Origin: Cololabis saira
Taxonomy: Eukaryota; Chordata; Actinopteri; Beloniformes; Belonidae
Reading direction: 5' to 3'
Assembly (NCBI RefSeq): GCF_033807715.1
Contig: NC_084592.1
Coordinates: forward strand, 29,212,419-29,276,418
DNA length: 64,000 bases
Below the pieces are notes generated by a model. It did not search any database. It had not been told where the DNA came from and saw nothing but the letters and a program-made list of their open reading frames with translations. This document shows, piece after piece, positions 9,377-21,683 of this stretch (positions within the stretch are counted from its first letter, which is position 1; the number at the start of each line of letters is the position of its first letter). The position numbers and the translations under genes are program-made.

Positions 9377-11023
9377 CGTCACCGTTGTTGTTACGAGGTC
9401 CGAAAATAGCCTTCAGTGCTCCTGTGGGTTCCATAAGGTAAGTGAAATTATTTAATCATGATGAGTCACTGTAGCATGCGTCTTTATTTATTGAACAATA
9501 TCTGCACAATTCTGGAGAAAACTAGTAGTGTAAGATTCTCAATTGCATGTAGCACAGCCCTCTTTTTGTACTCCCCCCCACCTAGCCAGAAGAACTGTCA
9601 TCAGGCGCTGGTTCTGGTGAGGCAGGAGAAGCTGAGACACAGGCAGGGCGACTCCAAGTCAGCACGGTGGTAGGGCGAGGAGACACAGAGGCAGGAGCAT
9701 CGGTGGCAGGGCAGAGAATACAGTGCTTTAAGTGCAGCGAGCTTGTGGAGGGAGAAAGGTTCACAGAGCACCTCTCTGACTTTCATACGGAGAAGTGTGA
9801 CACCTGTGGTGCCAAGGTTCAGGGTACTGTTGGGCTATTTAACCATATACAAGTGGCTCACTATGCAGCATTCCTCACACCATCAAAATCATCACCATCT
9901 CTGCTCCCTCCTACTACACCCCACCACAGGTCCATTTACAGCACCTGAAACAAACTGGAAAGGCTTTCTTCCTGAGCAATTCAGGAAGGTTATCCAGAAA
10001 GCGGATCAGGTATGGATCGCCAAATCTCTTTATGAGCCTACAGGCCAGCTGAAAAAAAGGCTCAAGGCATGCTGGTTTCACCCCCCACTGCAGCCCAAAC
10101 CATCTCCCCCTCAGCCTGGGTGGTACTAAAGGCAGAGGATGGTCATCTGGGCACCAATGAGGATGTGGGGGATTCCACTGAAGTGCCCACAATGTTCTCG
10201 GAGAATGAACAGCTCTGGGATCTATAGGAAGGTCAGGGAGGTGATAGACGTGGATAGCCGCTACTACCTAGTGGGAGGGGACTATCCACGTTGCAGCAAG
10301 TGCTCCCAGCCAGTCTGCCCATGGAGCCAGGAGATGCTCTCCCAGCTGGATGTGGGACACAGGAGCTTGTTCCCCGCCGTCCTCACGACACAGCTGGCTC
10401 TGGACAGGAAATGTATGACTTTCCTGAAGCCGAGGACCAACGGCAACAGTTCCTCCTACTTCCAGTCAGTGGTAGAGGAGGCACACAGCGAGGAGTGGGC
10501 ACACCAAACGATCCGCTACCTCTCTGACTGTGAGCGCCATATGAAGATGGCTACCTTCGTCCCTTCAGCAGCTATCCATCCTCCTCCACCCTTCAGGCCC
10601 CTTCCTCTTGCCCAGTGGTTTGAGACAGTCCACTCCAACGACATCCTCAGCCATCTGGATGAGATGAAGGGAGTGATCACTTCTACCTATGGTAGAATTC
10701 TTAAAATGGATTCAACAAAGAAAGTAAGGGTTTCAACAGTAAAAAATATAGAAAATAGAACAGTAATAAGTGCAGCACAACAGGAAATGTGTATTGTTTG
10801 TTTTACAGATCACCAAGAAGCTGGCTGGTGGGATCGGGGACAGTGCTGCCTGGATGACTAATATCGGCAACGAGTTATGGCCGGGTTCTGAACTCCGTTC
10901 TTACGACGGGTGAAGGTGCAGGGTTGGAGGAGTTGTGCCAAGGCATCGTCACCCGTTACAAGAATGCTGGCCAAGCAGAACCTGAGGTCATAGATGTCGA
11001 CCTGGACTGCTGCAGCCAGTCAG
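9377..11023 (+). pseudogene. Transposase-like gene, U2 copy (exons 1-3)
   Basis: Exon 1 is 9377-9437 (ends GFHK, then GTAAGT). Exon 2 is 9586-10723, with a CxxC pair, the C2H2 finger (CDTC...H....H), a W-rich stretch, then FRKVIQKADQVWIAKSLYEP, WAPMRMWGIPLKCPQC, and two more CxxC/CxxxxC knuckles. It ends KMDSTKK before GTAAGG. Exon 3 (10809-11023) continues with TKKLAGG and ends IDVDLDCCSQS. The DST and DLD acidic residues are plausible RNase-H-fold catalytic positions. Breaks: a frame change after about 9920, a TAA stop at about 10127 (WY*RQ) and a frameshift near 10873. The family resembles the DUF6729-type multi-copy fish transposase-derived proteins (recognition from memory). Confidence 0.8.
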
Positions 11024-11057
11024 GTGGGTGAAATTGTTTATTAAATTAACATGTGTC

Positions 11058-11076
11058 TCACACACACACACACACA

Positions 11077-11144
<68 letters not shown>
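11058..11144. repeat. (CA)n microsatellite in U2
   Basis: About 85 bases of CA dinucleotides in the intron after exon 3. The same position holds much shorter CA runs in U1, U3, U4 and U5, so this array has expanded in U2 only. Confidence 0.95.
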
Positions 11145-11150
<6 letters not shown>

Positions 11151-11418
11151 TAGAGCCATTTGGATTATATGTGTATTTGTATTTTTGTTAAACTCCCACC
11201 ACTTGGGGAAGTTGTGGTACTGGCAATTGGGCAGCGCCAGAGTTTACTTAATCAAGGTGTAATCACACACACGTGTTGTGCAGTACATACATGACCCCTG
11301 TCTGTCCTTGGAGGGTTGAATTTTCAAACAGCTGGATCTCTCCCACTGAAAAAAACAAGGTGACTAACCCGTTTGTTTTGTTGTGAAATTGATTTATTTT
11401 CACAAGAGGGTGGCCACA

Positions 11419-11500
11419 GTTGTCGTGGCCGAGTGGTTAAGGCGATGGACTAGAAATCCATTGGGGTCTCCCCGCGCAGGTTCGAATCCTGCCGACAACG
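11419..11500 (+). tRNA. tRNA-Ser(AGA), copy 3
   Basis: Same 82-base sequence as copy 2, with complete A and B boxes, AGA anticodon and downstream TTTT. It lies about 1.03 kb upstream of transposase exon 1 of U3. Confidence 0.95.
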
Positions 11501-12525
11501 CACTGGTGTTTTCTTATGAAATGGACTGAAAACTGGTGTTCGTTTGCAACTAGGCTGTTGTAGATTTAACACAGAATCATCCGTACCAAGAACAAATGTG
11601 GGATTTTAGGCAACACATAAATAACCAAACTCCTACTATTCTTACAATTCTGAAAAATTGATTAATTGCCGAAATCATTTGGGATCATATGCAATCAAAG
11701 TCAGGTTTTTTTTCTGTGGTGAATGTAACAAAGTAGCTTTATTTCAGTAGATATGCATTTAAAGAATATCTTTTAGGTCAAAATTACAAATTGCATTACA
11801 AAATGCTAAGCTCCTTTGGCAGGTATTTTATTTTGCTGCAATGTGTTTAATAAAGATGTTATGTTTTATTTTTTGGAGGGGTGTGTGTACCTTTTAAAGT
11901 GCCTAACACTTGGAGAATGCAGTATAACCGTAAATTAACAGTGGATGAGGTCTTTTTAAGCTGTATTCTGGTGAGGAGAAATATTTAAACTGTATGTCCA
12001 ATCAACAGAAAAAAGCTTTAGTATAGTATTAAAAACAGAGATGTGTTTTGCTTTTTTGGGGGCTTTACTGCCGTAAAACAACTTCACTTAGAAGTTTTCC
12101 ATTCTTCAAATGTGCATTTCAACCTCCTGTTTGTGCAAAATAATTCACACTGGACAGAAAAACTTTTGAGGGCAACTAAAAGCTTAAAACCTTTGTTAGA
12201 AGATCCTTGTCTCCACATTCAGCATCTGTATTTTTGACCCACTTTAACTGGGGTAAGCTGTTATTATGCTTATAAAATAATCTTCTGTTTTAAATAATAG
12301 TAGAACAACATTAAACTGTTAAAAGTTCCTTTACCAGCAAGCACTTATAGCAACAGGTGTCATCGAGCACAAGGGGGAACTGTGGTCGATGTTGGTGAAC
12401 TGTTAGTTCGGATTACCTTTCCGTGTAATAAATAAAATGTAAACATTTTCATATCAAATCTCAGTACGGAAATGTGCCAAAACTGTTTGGTTTGTCGTAA
12501 AATTGACTTTTTTTCCCCTGCACAG
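11501..12525. other. U3 non-coding flank between tRNA and exon 1
   Basis: Unit flank with no supported gene; the short frame at 12043-12237 is a shadow that is broken in the other units. Confidence 0.6.
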
Positions 12526-14201
12526 CGTCACCGTTGTTGTTACGACGTCCGAAAATAGCCTTCAGTGCTCCTGTGGGTTCCATAAGGTAAGTGAAATTAT
12601 TTAATCATGATGAGTCACTGTAGCATGCGTCTTTATTTATTGAACAATATCTGCACAATTCTGGAGAAAACTAGTAGTGTAAGATTCTCAATTGCATTTA
12701 GCACAGCCCTCTTTTTGTACCCCCCCCCCCCCCCCCCCATCTAGCCAGAAGAACTGTCATCAGGCGCTGGTTCTGGTGAGGCAGGAGAAGCTGAGACACA
12801 GGCAGGACGACTCCAAGTCAGCACGGTGGTAGGGCGAGGAGACACAGAGGCAGAGAAAGGAGACAGGGAGACAAGGAGAGAAGACACAGAGGCAGGAGCA
12901 TCGCTGGCAGGGCAGAGAATACAGTGCTTTAAGTGCAGCGAGCTTGTGGAGGGAGAAAGGTTCACAGAGCACCTCTCTGACTTTCATACAGAGAAGTGTG
13001 ACACCTGTGGTGCCAAGGTTCAGGGTACTGTTGGGCTATTTAACCATATACAAGTGGCTCACTATGCAGCATTCCTCACACCATCAAAATCATCACCATC
13101 TCTGCTCCCTCCTACTACACCACAGGTCCATTTACAGCACCTGAAACAAACTGGAAAGGCTTTCGTCCTGAGCAATTCAGGAAGGTTATCCAGAAAGCGG
13201 ATCAGGTATGGATCGCCAAATCTCTTTATGAGCCTACAGGCCAGCTGAAAAAAAGGCTCAAGGCATGCTGGTTTCACCCCCCACTGCAGCCCAAACCATC
13301 TCCCCCTCAGCCTGAGTGGTACTACAGGCAGAGGATGTTCATCTGGGCACCAATGAGGATGTGGGGGATCCCACAATGTTCTCGGAGAATGAACAGCTCT
13401 GGGATCTATAGGACGGTCAGGGAGGTGATAGACGTGGATAGCCGCTACTACCTAGTGGGAGGGGACTATCCACGTTGCAGCAAGTGCTCCCAGCCAGTCT
13501 GCCCATGGAGCCAGGAGATGCTCTCCCAGCTGGATGTGGGACACAGGAGCTTGTTCCCCGCCGTCCTCACGACACAGCTGGCTCTGGACAGGAAATGTAT
13601 GACTTTCCTGAAGCCGAGGACCAACGGCAACAGTTCCTCCTACTTCCAGTCAGTGGTAGAGGAGGCACACAGCGAGGAGTGGGCCCGCCAAACGACCCGC
13701 TACCTCTCTGACTGTGAGCGCCATATGAAGATGGCTACCTTCGTCCCTTCAGCAGCTATCCATCCTCCTCCACCCTTCAGGCCCCTTCCTCTTGCCCAGT
13801 GGTTTGAGACAGTCCACTCCAACGACATCCTCAGCCATCTGGATGAGATGAAGGGAGTGATCACTTCTACCTATGGTAGAATTCTTAAAATGGATTCAAC
13901 AAAGAAAGTAAGGGTTTCAACAGTAAAAATATATAGAAAATAGAACAGTAATAAGTGCAGCACAACAGGAAATGTGTATTGTTGTTTTACAGATCACCAA
14001 GAAGCTGGCTGGTGGGATCGGGGACAGTGCTGCCTGGATGACTAATATCGGGTTACGGCCGGGTTCTGAACTCCGTTCTTACGACGGGTGAAGGTGCAGG
14101 GTTGGAGGAGTTGTGCCAAGGCATCGTCACCCGTTACAAGAATGCTGGCCAAGCAGAACCTGAGGTCATAGATGTCGACCTGGACTGCTGCAGCCAGTCA
14201 G
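12526..14201 (+). pseudogene. Transposase-like gene, U3 copy (exons 1-3)
   Basis: Exon 1 is 12526-12586, exon 2 is 12745-13907 and exon 3 is 13993-14201. Same domain order as U2. A 12-base in-frame deletion at about 13371 removes LKCP and so destroys one cysteine of the first zinc knuckle (WGIPQCSRR). The zinc-finger and downstream frames are not continuous at about 13120. Exon 3 lacks CAACGA. Splice sites (GTAAGT, GTAAGG, GTGGGT donors) are kept. Confidence 0.8.
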
Positions 14202-15287
14202 GTGGGTGAAACTGTTTATTAAATTAACATGTGTGTCTCTCTCACACACACACACACTCTGTTAGAGCCATTTGTATTATATGTGTATTTGTATTTTTGT
14301 TAAACTCCCACCACTTGGGGAAGTTGTGGTACTGGCAATTGGGCAGCGCCAGAGTTTACTTAATCAAGGTGTAATCACACACAGGTGTTGTGCAGTACAT
14401 ACATGACCCCTGTCTGTCCTTGGAGGGTTGAATTTTCAAACAGCTGGATCTCTCCCACTGAAAAAAACAAGGTGACTAAAGGGCTGAGTATACTTCTGCG
14501 TCACACACACGCAGAGCACACGGCGCACCCGTGGTGCCGTCACGAATCGTTCAGAGTTCTCCGTCTCTCCGTTTGGTCGCGGTGCAGTACCCCCCGCGGC
14601 CACTAGTTAGCGATCTTTTTCTGAATGGTTTATCCGACTTTTTCCGGTCACAGTAAATCAAAGAAATAAGGACAACTATTGTGCAAAAAAACAAAAACAA
14701 AAAAAATCACATATAAACGAAGAAAAAAGCCCTGGAAGTTCACTACTGATTCAAACCGGAAACCGGAAATGCTTCGCTTTCAAACGAACCAATCACAGCC
14801 CTCTCGGTCTGCGTGTGGACGGCGTCTCCTCGACGCATAGTTACAATTTTCGGGAGGTGCACGTCACTGACGGCGCATGTGACGGCGTGTCCTCTGCGTG
14901 TCCAAAAACCACACGCCGTAGACACGGCGTCGTTTTGACGCAGAAGTATCCACCTTATTCCTGGAGCCTCTACTGTAGAAACTGCTGTGGGAGGAACTTC
15001 CGGTTAGCCGCCGGAAGTTCCGTAACGCCATTGACTAACCATGGCAGCTGAGCATGAACAGCGGTTTATTTTAAAGCAATTTGCTTTCAATCTAGCAGAG
15101 AAGTTACGGTTTTGTTTTCTGACATTTAATGTTTAACATGTTTATCAACCGTAGCATTTACTAAAATGTCCTTGCGGAGCTCGGGTACGTCGTTTTGTGG
15201 AGGAAAACCTGCATCATACTTTGTGGCTCGGATCCGACAGACTGCCGGAGGAGAGACGGGAATCCTCAGAGGATTGACAGGAATATC

Positions 15288-15382
15288 ATGAGAATATCAG
15301 GTATGATTTCAGGTTAATGTCATGAGAATATCAGGTGTGATTTCAGGTTAATGTCATGAGAATATCAGGTGTGATTTCAGGT
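15288..15382. repeat. Short tandem repeat inside the ISL2EU element
   Basis: The phrase 'atgagaatatcaggt' followed by 'gtgatttcaggttaatgtc' repeats about three times with a period near 42 bases. Confidence 0.8.
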
Positions 15383-15589
15383 GTATGGAGGACACAGCAT
15401 TGTAGTATTTGTCCGGTAATGACAACCTTTAGTATTATTTATTATTATTTTCTGTGAAGTTAAAATACAAAGTGTGTTTATGGCACGGACTGCAGGGCAG
15501 CATTAGAATAAAAATACAATAGTTTCACTACAGACATGTTGATAAGAAAAAAGTTTTTTGTTAATTAAATTTTAAATCTTAGCTGTGAT

Positions 15590-16352
15590 CAGTACTCGAG
15601 TTGTAAAAAAGAAATCAGGGGGGATGGTGGATTTTATCATATGGGGACAGATAATTTTTGCTGATTACAAATAATATAATATATTACAAATAATAGCAGT
15701 GACCAAAACACCTGCAGAAATACTGCAGGAATGACATAGCAGCAGTTAAATGCAGCCTTCTGTAAGCTTTAAATATCCACTGGGCTTACATCAAATACAT
15801 CAAAACACAACAATAAAAAACACTTTTCTGAACTTATCAATATGACTCTGTCCTTCACAGGATAAGTAACATGGATCACTGCAAAAACTCACAATATTAA
15901 TAAGAATATTTGTCTTATTTCTAGTTAAAATGTCTCATTTTAGTAAAAAAATCTCATTACACTTAAAACAAGACTCATCCCTGGAAAAAACAACAATTTT
16001 CACCTGTTTCAAGTAGATTTTCACTTAAAATAAGTAAAAAAATCTGCCAGTGCAACAAGACTTTTTTTTGCTTGTAATAAGAAGATAAATCTTGTCCCAC
16101 TGGCAGATTTTCTTACTTATTTCAAGTGAAAATTTACCTGAAACAGGTGAAAATTGTCACATTTTTCTGGTGATGACTCTAACCAGAATGTTAAATGTAA
16201 ATGTTGAAATAGCAGTAAAACCACTTTCATTGATGAAATGGCATAAGGGATGTAAAGGGGGGATGGCAGTTTTACAGGGGGGATGATTTGGACCGTTTTT
16301 ATTTCAGGGTGGGGATGCCACCCCCCCTCATCCCCCCTCAACTCCAGTACTG
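15590..16352. mobile_element. hAT MITE copy A, TSD GCTGTGAT
   Basis: Ends CAGTACTCGAGTTG and CAACTCCAGTACTG are inverted repeats with one mismatch. An exact 8-bp duplication GCTGTGAT flanks it (15582-15589, 16353-16360). The interior has a long hairpin (about 15990-16160) with arms built from 'cacctgtttcaagtagattt', a pattern common in teleost dispersed repeats. No coding frame. Confidence 0.93.
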
Positions 16353-16650
16353 GCTGTGATAATGTACCGGTTTTTTCCTAAACTTCTGGAGGGCTTAGGT
16401 GATGTGGTTGCAGGTGGGTCTTCCCCCAGGTACATTTGATGAGGGGGCTGGGGGTGTTATAATGGTAGGGAAAACCCTAATGTATCATATCTTATCTTAA
16501 TAATTGTGTACTGTATTGCTCCCTCAGATGAGCCTGACCAGATGGATCAGAAGGAGTAGCTGTGATCAACACCAAAGCTTCCTGTGATGCCCAAACACAG
16601 TGGTCAGACCCAGGGATGGAGGACCACACCTATTCTATTATTTACGTGCT

Positions 16651-16945
16651 GGAGATGAGGTGATGGGTGACCGTGGTTTCACAGTTAGAGACTTGCTGGA
16701 GGAGCGTAGGGTGAAGCTAATCATTCCAGCTCACACGCAAAGGATGCCAGCTGACCAGTGAGGAGGTCACTCACACACGCCGCATTGCTCATGGCTGCAT
16801 TCATGTTGAATAAGGCACCTGAAGGTGTACAAGATTCTTTCTCAAACAGGACCAAATTAACTTTGTGCCCAAAATTGACAAAATGCTCAAGATTTGTGCT
16901 GGTTTAGTGAATTTAAGAGCTGAGTTTATTTCAAGTGAAAAGTGA
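16651..16945 (+). pseudogene. ISL2EU/Harbinger-like transposase C-terminal remnant
   Basis: One frame begins GDEVMGDRGFTVRDLLEERR, which matches the DDE_Tnp_4 block that carries the second and third acidic residues (family knowledge). It breaks after PADQ. Another frame ends VPKIDKMLKICAGLVNLRAE, typical of the C-terminus of ISL2EU transposases. At least one frameshift and stops separate the two. No N-terminal THAP or DDE start was found, so the element could not move by itself. Confidence 0.75.
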
Positions 16946-17705
16946 GAAGACATTTAATATTGCACTTAAACATACTTACATATTTCATTCATTTAACATT
17001 TTCTGAAAACAATTACACTTACAGTATCTTTAACACACAATTCTCAACAGGTTAAGTGCTGTATGTAGTTTGTAGAGCTGCACTTACATATTTCATTCAT
17101 TTAACATTTTCTGAAAACAACTGAGGTCCAGCTGCAATTGTTGCTTTTTTGAGGAGATAAAAGTCTAAATATTGTGATTTCAGCTTGTCAGGTGTGAATA
17201 TTTTCTGGTTTCTTAAGTCCTCCGACAGTAAACTGAATTTCTCTCACTTAAGACACAAATGTAATGTGCTTTTGTTAAACAATATTTTTGTGTTAAAATG
17301 TTTTGATTCATGTCCCAATATTGTATGTCCTAATATGTCAGGAGGGGATCTTTCAGGTTCTGTTTTTAATAAAACTGAAAACAAAAATGAAGTCTGTTGT
17401 ATTGTTTTCCCCCTAGCTTTATACAGAGAGGCAGAGCTGAATCTTCTTTGTACCAAATTCATCTACAAATGTTGGAAGTATGTGAAAGTTCTGGAGGTGT
17501 TTCATGTGTGTATCTGAAGTCTTTGTCAAATGAAATTTGGAACTCCAGGTGCTCAGTTGGTCCAGATAAGCAGCTTGCAGCTCTGCAGCCCCAGGCACAT
17601 CACTGCCAGCTGGACCTGAAAGAATAAATATAAAAGAAGCTTACAGTTTGTCTTAATGAAGGTTCACAAGTAGCCTACCTGTCACATTAGTTCATAGATT
17701 ATAAG
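16946..17705. other. ISL2EU element interior with no gene
   Basis: AT-rich sequence with a near-duplicate of about 45 bases ('catatttcattcatttaaca' at about 16978 and 17087). The 110-codon frame at 17185-17517 has no recognisable features and I treat it as chance. Confidence 0.5.
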
Positions 17706-18421
17706 CAGTACTCGAGTTGTAAAAAAAAAATCAGGGGGGGTGGTGGATTTTATCATATGGGGACAGATAATTTGTGCTGATTACAAATAATATAATATAT
17801 TACAAATAATAGCAGTGACCAAAACAGCTGCAGAAATACTGCAGGAATGACATAGCAGCAGTTAAATGCAGCCTTCTGTAAGCTTTAAATATCCACTGGG
17901 CTTACATCAAATACATCAAAACACAACAATAAAAAACACTTTTCTGAACTTATCAATATGACTCTGTCCTTCACAGGATAAGTAAAATAGATCACTGCAA
18001 AAACTCAAAATCTTAACAAGAATATTTGTCTTATTTCTATTTAAAATGTCTCATTTTAGTAAAAAAAAATCTCATTACACTTAAAACAAGACTCATCACT
18101 GGAAAAAAGAACAATTTTCACCTGTTTCAAGTAGATTTTCACGTAAAATAAGTAGAAAAATCTGCCAGTGGAACAAGATTTTTTTGCTTGTAATAAGAAG
18201 ATAAATCTTGTCCCACTGGCAGATTTTCCTACTTATTTCAGGTGAAAATTTACTTGAAACAGGTGAAAATTGCCAAATGTTATTTTCTGGTGATGACTCT
18301 AAATGTTGAAATAGCAGTAAAACCACATTCATTAATGAAATGACATAAGGGATGGAAAGGGGGATGATTTGGACCGTTTTTATTTCAGGGGGGATCTCAT
18401 CCCCCCTCATCTCGAGTACTG
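17706..18421. mobile_element. hAT MITE copy B
   Basis: Same element as copy A, in direct orientation, 716 bp, with CAGTACTCGAG termini at both ends. Flanks share only ATAAG, so the target duplication is incomplete or eroded. The internal hairpin is kept (about 18112-18275). It differs from copy A by small indels, including loss of about 15-20 bases near 18300 and 18355. Confidence 0.88.
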
Positions 18422-18803
18422 ATAAGTAACAATATTTACCCACCTGGAGGAGTATCCACTTTGCCCATTGGGAAGAATGAGATACTTCTCATCTTCTAAG
18501 CATTTCTTCACTTCTTCAGGTCGTCCTCCCATCCCTCAACAGCAGGAGGCAGAGGTGAGATGATATTGTCCCGTTTGAGCTGTGACAGGTGGTGTTTCCA
18601 CATGTTTTATATCCCCAACGCTCAGAGAAAGAGGGTTAACGCGTTCACTCAGCATGTAAACAAACGCCGGTTGGGGCAGCACCGGAAGTAGCTCCCACAA
18701 TTCGCGCAAAGCCTCATGGGCCGTAGGAATAAGGTGGATAATTCAGCCTTAACCTGTTTGTTTTGTTGTGAAATTGATTTCCTTTCATAGGAGGGTGGCC
18801 ACA

Positions 18804-18885
18804 GTTGTCGTGGCCGAGTGGTTAAGGCGATGGACTAGAAATCCATTGGGGTCTCCCCGCGCAGGTTCGAATCCTGCCGACAACG
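18804..18885 (+). tRNA. tRNA-Ser(AGA), copy 4
   Basis: Identical 82-base sequence with intact A box, B box and AGA anticodon. Its close upstream flank was cut by the Harbinger insertion, which ends 54 bases before the gene. Confidence 0.95.
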
Positions 18886-19927
18886 CACTGGTGTTTTCTT
18901 ATGAAATGGACTGAAAACTGGTGTTCGTTTGCAACTAGGCTACATGTTGTAGATTTAACGCAGAATCATCCGTACCAAGAACAAATGTGGGATTTTAGGC
19001 AACACATAAATAACCAAACTCCTACTATTCTTACAATTCTGAAAAATTGATTAATCGCCGAAATCATTTGGGCTCATATGCAATCAAAGTCAGGTTTTTT
19101 TTCTGTGGTGAATGTAACAAAGTAGCTTTATTTCAGTAGATATGCATTTAAAGAATATCTTTTAGGTCAAAATTACAAATTGCATTACAAAATGCTAAGC
19201 TCCTTTGGCAGGTATTTTATTTTGCTGCAATGTGTTTAATAAAGATGTTATGTTTTATTTTTTGGAGGGGTGTGTGTACCTTTTAAAGTGCCTAACACTT
19301 GGAGGATGCAGTATAACCGTATATTAACAGTGGATGAGCTCTTTTTAAGCTGTATTCTGGTGAGGAGAAATATTGAAACTGTATGTCCAATCAACAGAAA
19401 AAAGCTTTAGTATAGTATTAAAAACTGAGATGTGTTTTGCTTTTTTGGGGGCTTGACTGCCGTAAAACAACTTCACTTAGAATTTTTCCATTCTTCAAAT
19501 GTGCATTTCAACCTCCTGTTTGTGCAAAATAATTCACACTGGACAGAAATATAAGCACACAAAACTTTTGAGGGCAACTAAAAGCTTAAAACCTTTGTTA
19601 GAAGATCCTTGTCTCCATATTCAGCATCTGTATTTTTGACCCACTTTAACTGGGGTAAGCTGTTATTATGCTTATAAAATAATCTTCTGTTTTAAATAAT
19701 AGTAGAACAACATTAAACTGTTAAAAGTTCCTTTACCAGCAAGCACTTATAGCAACAGGTGTCATCGAGCACAAGGGGGAACTGTGGTCGATGTTGGTGA
19801 ACTGTTCGTTCAGATGACCTTTCCGTGTAATAAATAAAATGTAAACATTTTCATATCAAATCTCAGTGCGGAAATGTGCCAAAACTGTTTGGTTTGTCGT
19901 AAAATTGACTTTTTTTTCCCTGCACAG
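18886..19927. other. U4 non-coding flank between tRNA and exon 1
   Basis: Unit flank as in U2 and U3, no gene. Confidence 0.6.
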
Positions 19928-19986
19928 CGTCACCGTTGTTACGAGGTCCGAAAATAGCCTTCAGTGCTCCTGTGGGTTCCATAAGG

Positions 19987-20210
19987 CAGTGTTTCCCAAC
20001 CCTGGTCCTCAGGGCACACTGTCCTGCATGTTTTAGATGTTTCCCTTCATCATCACACCTGATTCTAATTAATGGTCTTAATTAGCTTGTCATCAAGGTC
20101 TTGACACTTCTGTTGATGACACATCCACTTGTATCACAGTGTGCTGAAGCAGGGAAACATCTAAAACATGCAGGACAGTGTGCCTCGAGGACCAGGGTTG
20201 GGAAACACTG
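19987..20210. mobile_element. hAT MITE, TSD CCATAAGG (U4 copy)
   Basis: Same 224-bp element at the same exon 1 position as in U1, with CCATAAGG at 19979-19986 and 20211-20218. Identical site and duplication mean one insertion event inherited by both units. Confidence 0.93.
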
Positions 20211-21683
20211 CCATAAGGTAAGTGAAATTATTTAATCATGATGAGTCACTGTAGCATGTGAATTTATTTATTGAACAATATCTGCACAATTCTGGATAAA
20301 ACTAGTAGTGTAAGATTCTCAATTGCATGTAGCACAGCCCTCTTTTTGTACTCCCCCCCACCTAGCCAGAAGAACTGTCATCAGGCGCTGGTTCCGGTGA
20401 AGCAGGAGAAGCTGAGACACAGGCAGGACGACTCCAAGTCAGCACGGTGGTAGGGCGAGGAGACACAGAGGCAGAGAAAGGAGACGAGGAGAGAAGACAC
20501 AGAGGCAGGAGCATCGGTGGCAGGGCAGAGAATACAGTGCTTTAAGTGCAGCGAGCTTGTGGAGGGAGAAAGGTTCACAGAGCACCTCTCTGACTTTCAT
20601 ACGGAGAAGTGTGACACCTGTGGTGCCAAGGTTCAGGGTACTGTTGGGCTATTTAACCATATACAAGTGGCTCACTATGCAGCATTCCTCACACCATCAA
20701 AATCATCACCATCTCTGCTCCCTCCTACTACACCACACCCCAGGTCCATTTACAGCACCTGAAACAAACTGGAAAGGCTTTTTTCCTGAGCAATTCAGGA
20801 AGGTTATCCAGAAAGCGGATTAGGTATGGATCGCCAAATCTCTTTATGAGCCTACAGGCTAGCTGAAAAAAAGGCTCAAGGCATGCTGGTTTCACCCCCC
20901 ACTGCAGCCCAAACCATCTCCCCCTCAGCCTGTGTGGTACTACAGGCAGAGGATGTTCATCTGGGCACCAATGATGATGTGGGGGATTCCACTGAAGTGC
21001 CCACAATGTTCCCGGAGAATGAACAGCTCTGGGATCTATAGGACGGTCAGGGAGGTGATAGACGTGGATAGCCGCTACTACCTAGTGGGAGGGGACTATC
21101 CACGTTGCAGCAAGTGCTCCCAGCCAGTCTGCCCATGGAGCCAGGAGATGCTCTCCCAGCTGGATGTGGGACACAGGAGCTTGTTCCCCGCCGTCCTCAC
21201 GACACAGCTGGCTCTGGACAGGAAATGTATGACTTTCCTGAAGCCGAGGACCAACGGCAACAGTTCCTCCTACTTCCAGTCAGTGGTAGAGGAGGCACAC
21301 AGCGAGGAGTGGGCCCGCCAAACGACCCGCTACCTCTCTGACTGTGAGCGCCATATGAAGATGGCTACCTTCGTCCCTTCAGCAGCTATCCATCCTCCAC
21401 CACCCTTCAGGCCCCTTCCTCTTGCCCAGTGGTTTGAGACAGTCCACTCCAACGACATCCTCAGCCATCTGGATGAGATGAAGGGAGTGATCACTTCTAC
21501 CTATGGTAGAATTCTTAAAATGGATTCAACAAAGAAAGTAAGGGTTTCAACAGTAAAAAAAATATAGAAAATAGAACATGAATAAGTGCAGCACAACAGG
21601 AAATGTGTATTGTTTGTTTTACAGATCACCAAGAAGCTGGCTGGTGGGATCGGGGACAGTGCTGCCTGGATGACTAATATCGG

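Larger units (their letters stand above)
8124..11280 (+). repeat. Tandem unit U2 (3.16 kb, no later insertion)
   Basis: The cleanest unit: tRNA-Ser, about 1 kb flank, transposase exons 1-3, a long CA repeat (11058-11144), then the junction to U3. It shares several private differences with U5: no 30-40 bp GA-rich insert in exon 2, GGAAGGTCAGG at about 10230, and CACACCAAACGATCC at about 10500. Confidence 0.88.
11281..14392 (+). repeat. Tandem unit U3
   Basis: tRNA-Ser, flank, exons 1-3 and a CA repeat, 3.11 kb. In exon 2 it shares GGACGGTCAGG and CCCGCCAAACGACCC with U4. It shares the six-base CAACGA loss with U1. A C20 run (12720-12739) precedes exon 2. Confidence 0.87.
14949..18738 (+). mobile_element. 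ISL2EU-like DNA transposon, degraded
   Basis: Perfect 14-bp terminal inverted repeats TCCACCTTATTCCT / AGGAATAAGGTGGA. The flanking bases allow either a TA or an AT two-base duplication. It sits near the right end of the outer Harbinger MITE. It holds a decayed DDE transposase end (16651-16945) and two copies of a hAT MITE. An inverted pair near the left end (CTTCCGGTTAGCCGCCGGAAG, 14999-15019) is also visible. The 15020-15580 stretch shows a three-fold 40-45 bp repeat (about 15290-15380) and no intact gene. Confidence 0.8.
14480..18749. mobile_element. Outer Harbinger MITE, TSD TAA, split by an ISL2EU element
   Basis: The left end is AGGGCTGAGTATACTTCTGC and the right end is the inverted relative GCAGAAGTATA...TTCAGCCT. 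TAA duplications lie at 14477-14479 and 18750-18752. The empty site is seen in U2 and U3 ('ggtgactaacccg'). The left part (14480-14948) is GC-rich with many ACGGCGT words and no frame. Only about 11 bases of the right end remain beyond the inner element. Confidence 0.88.

Noticed and set aside
10139..10861. 240-codon frame as a complete protein
   Set aside because: It reads through the GTAAGG donor and intron into exon 3 in the wrong frame; it is a part of the transposase pseudogene.
17185..17517. 110-codon frame inside the ISL2EU element
   Set aside because: No motif, biased AT-rich composition and no splice context.
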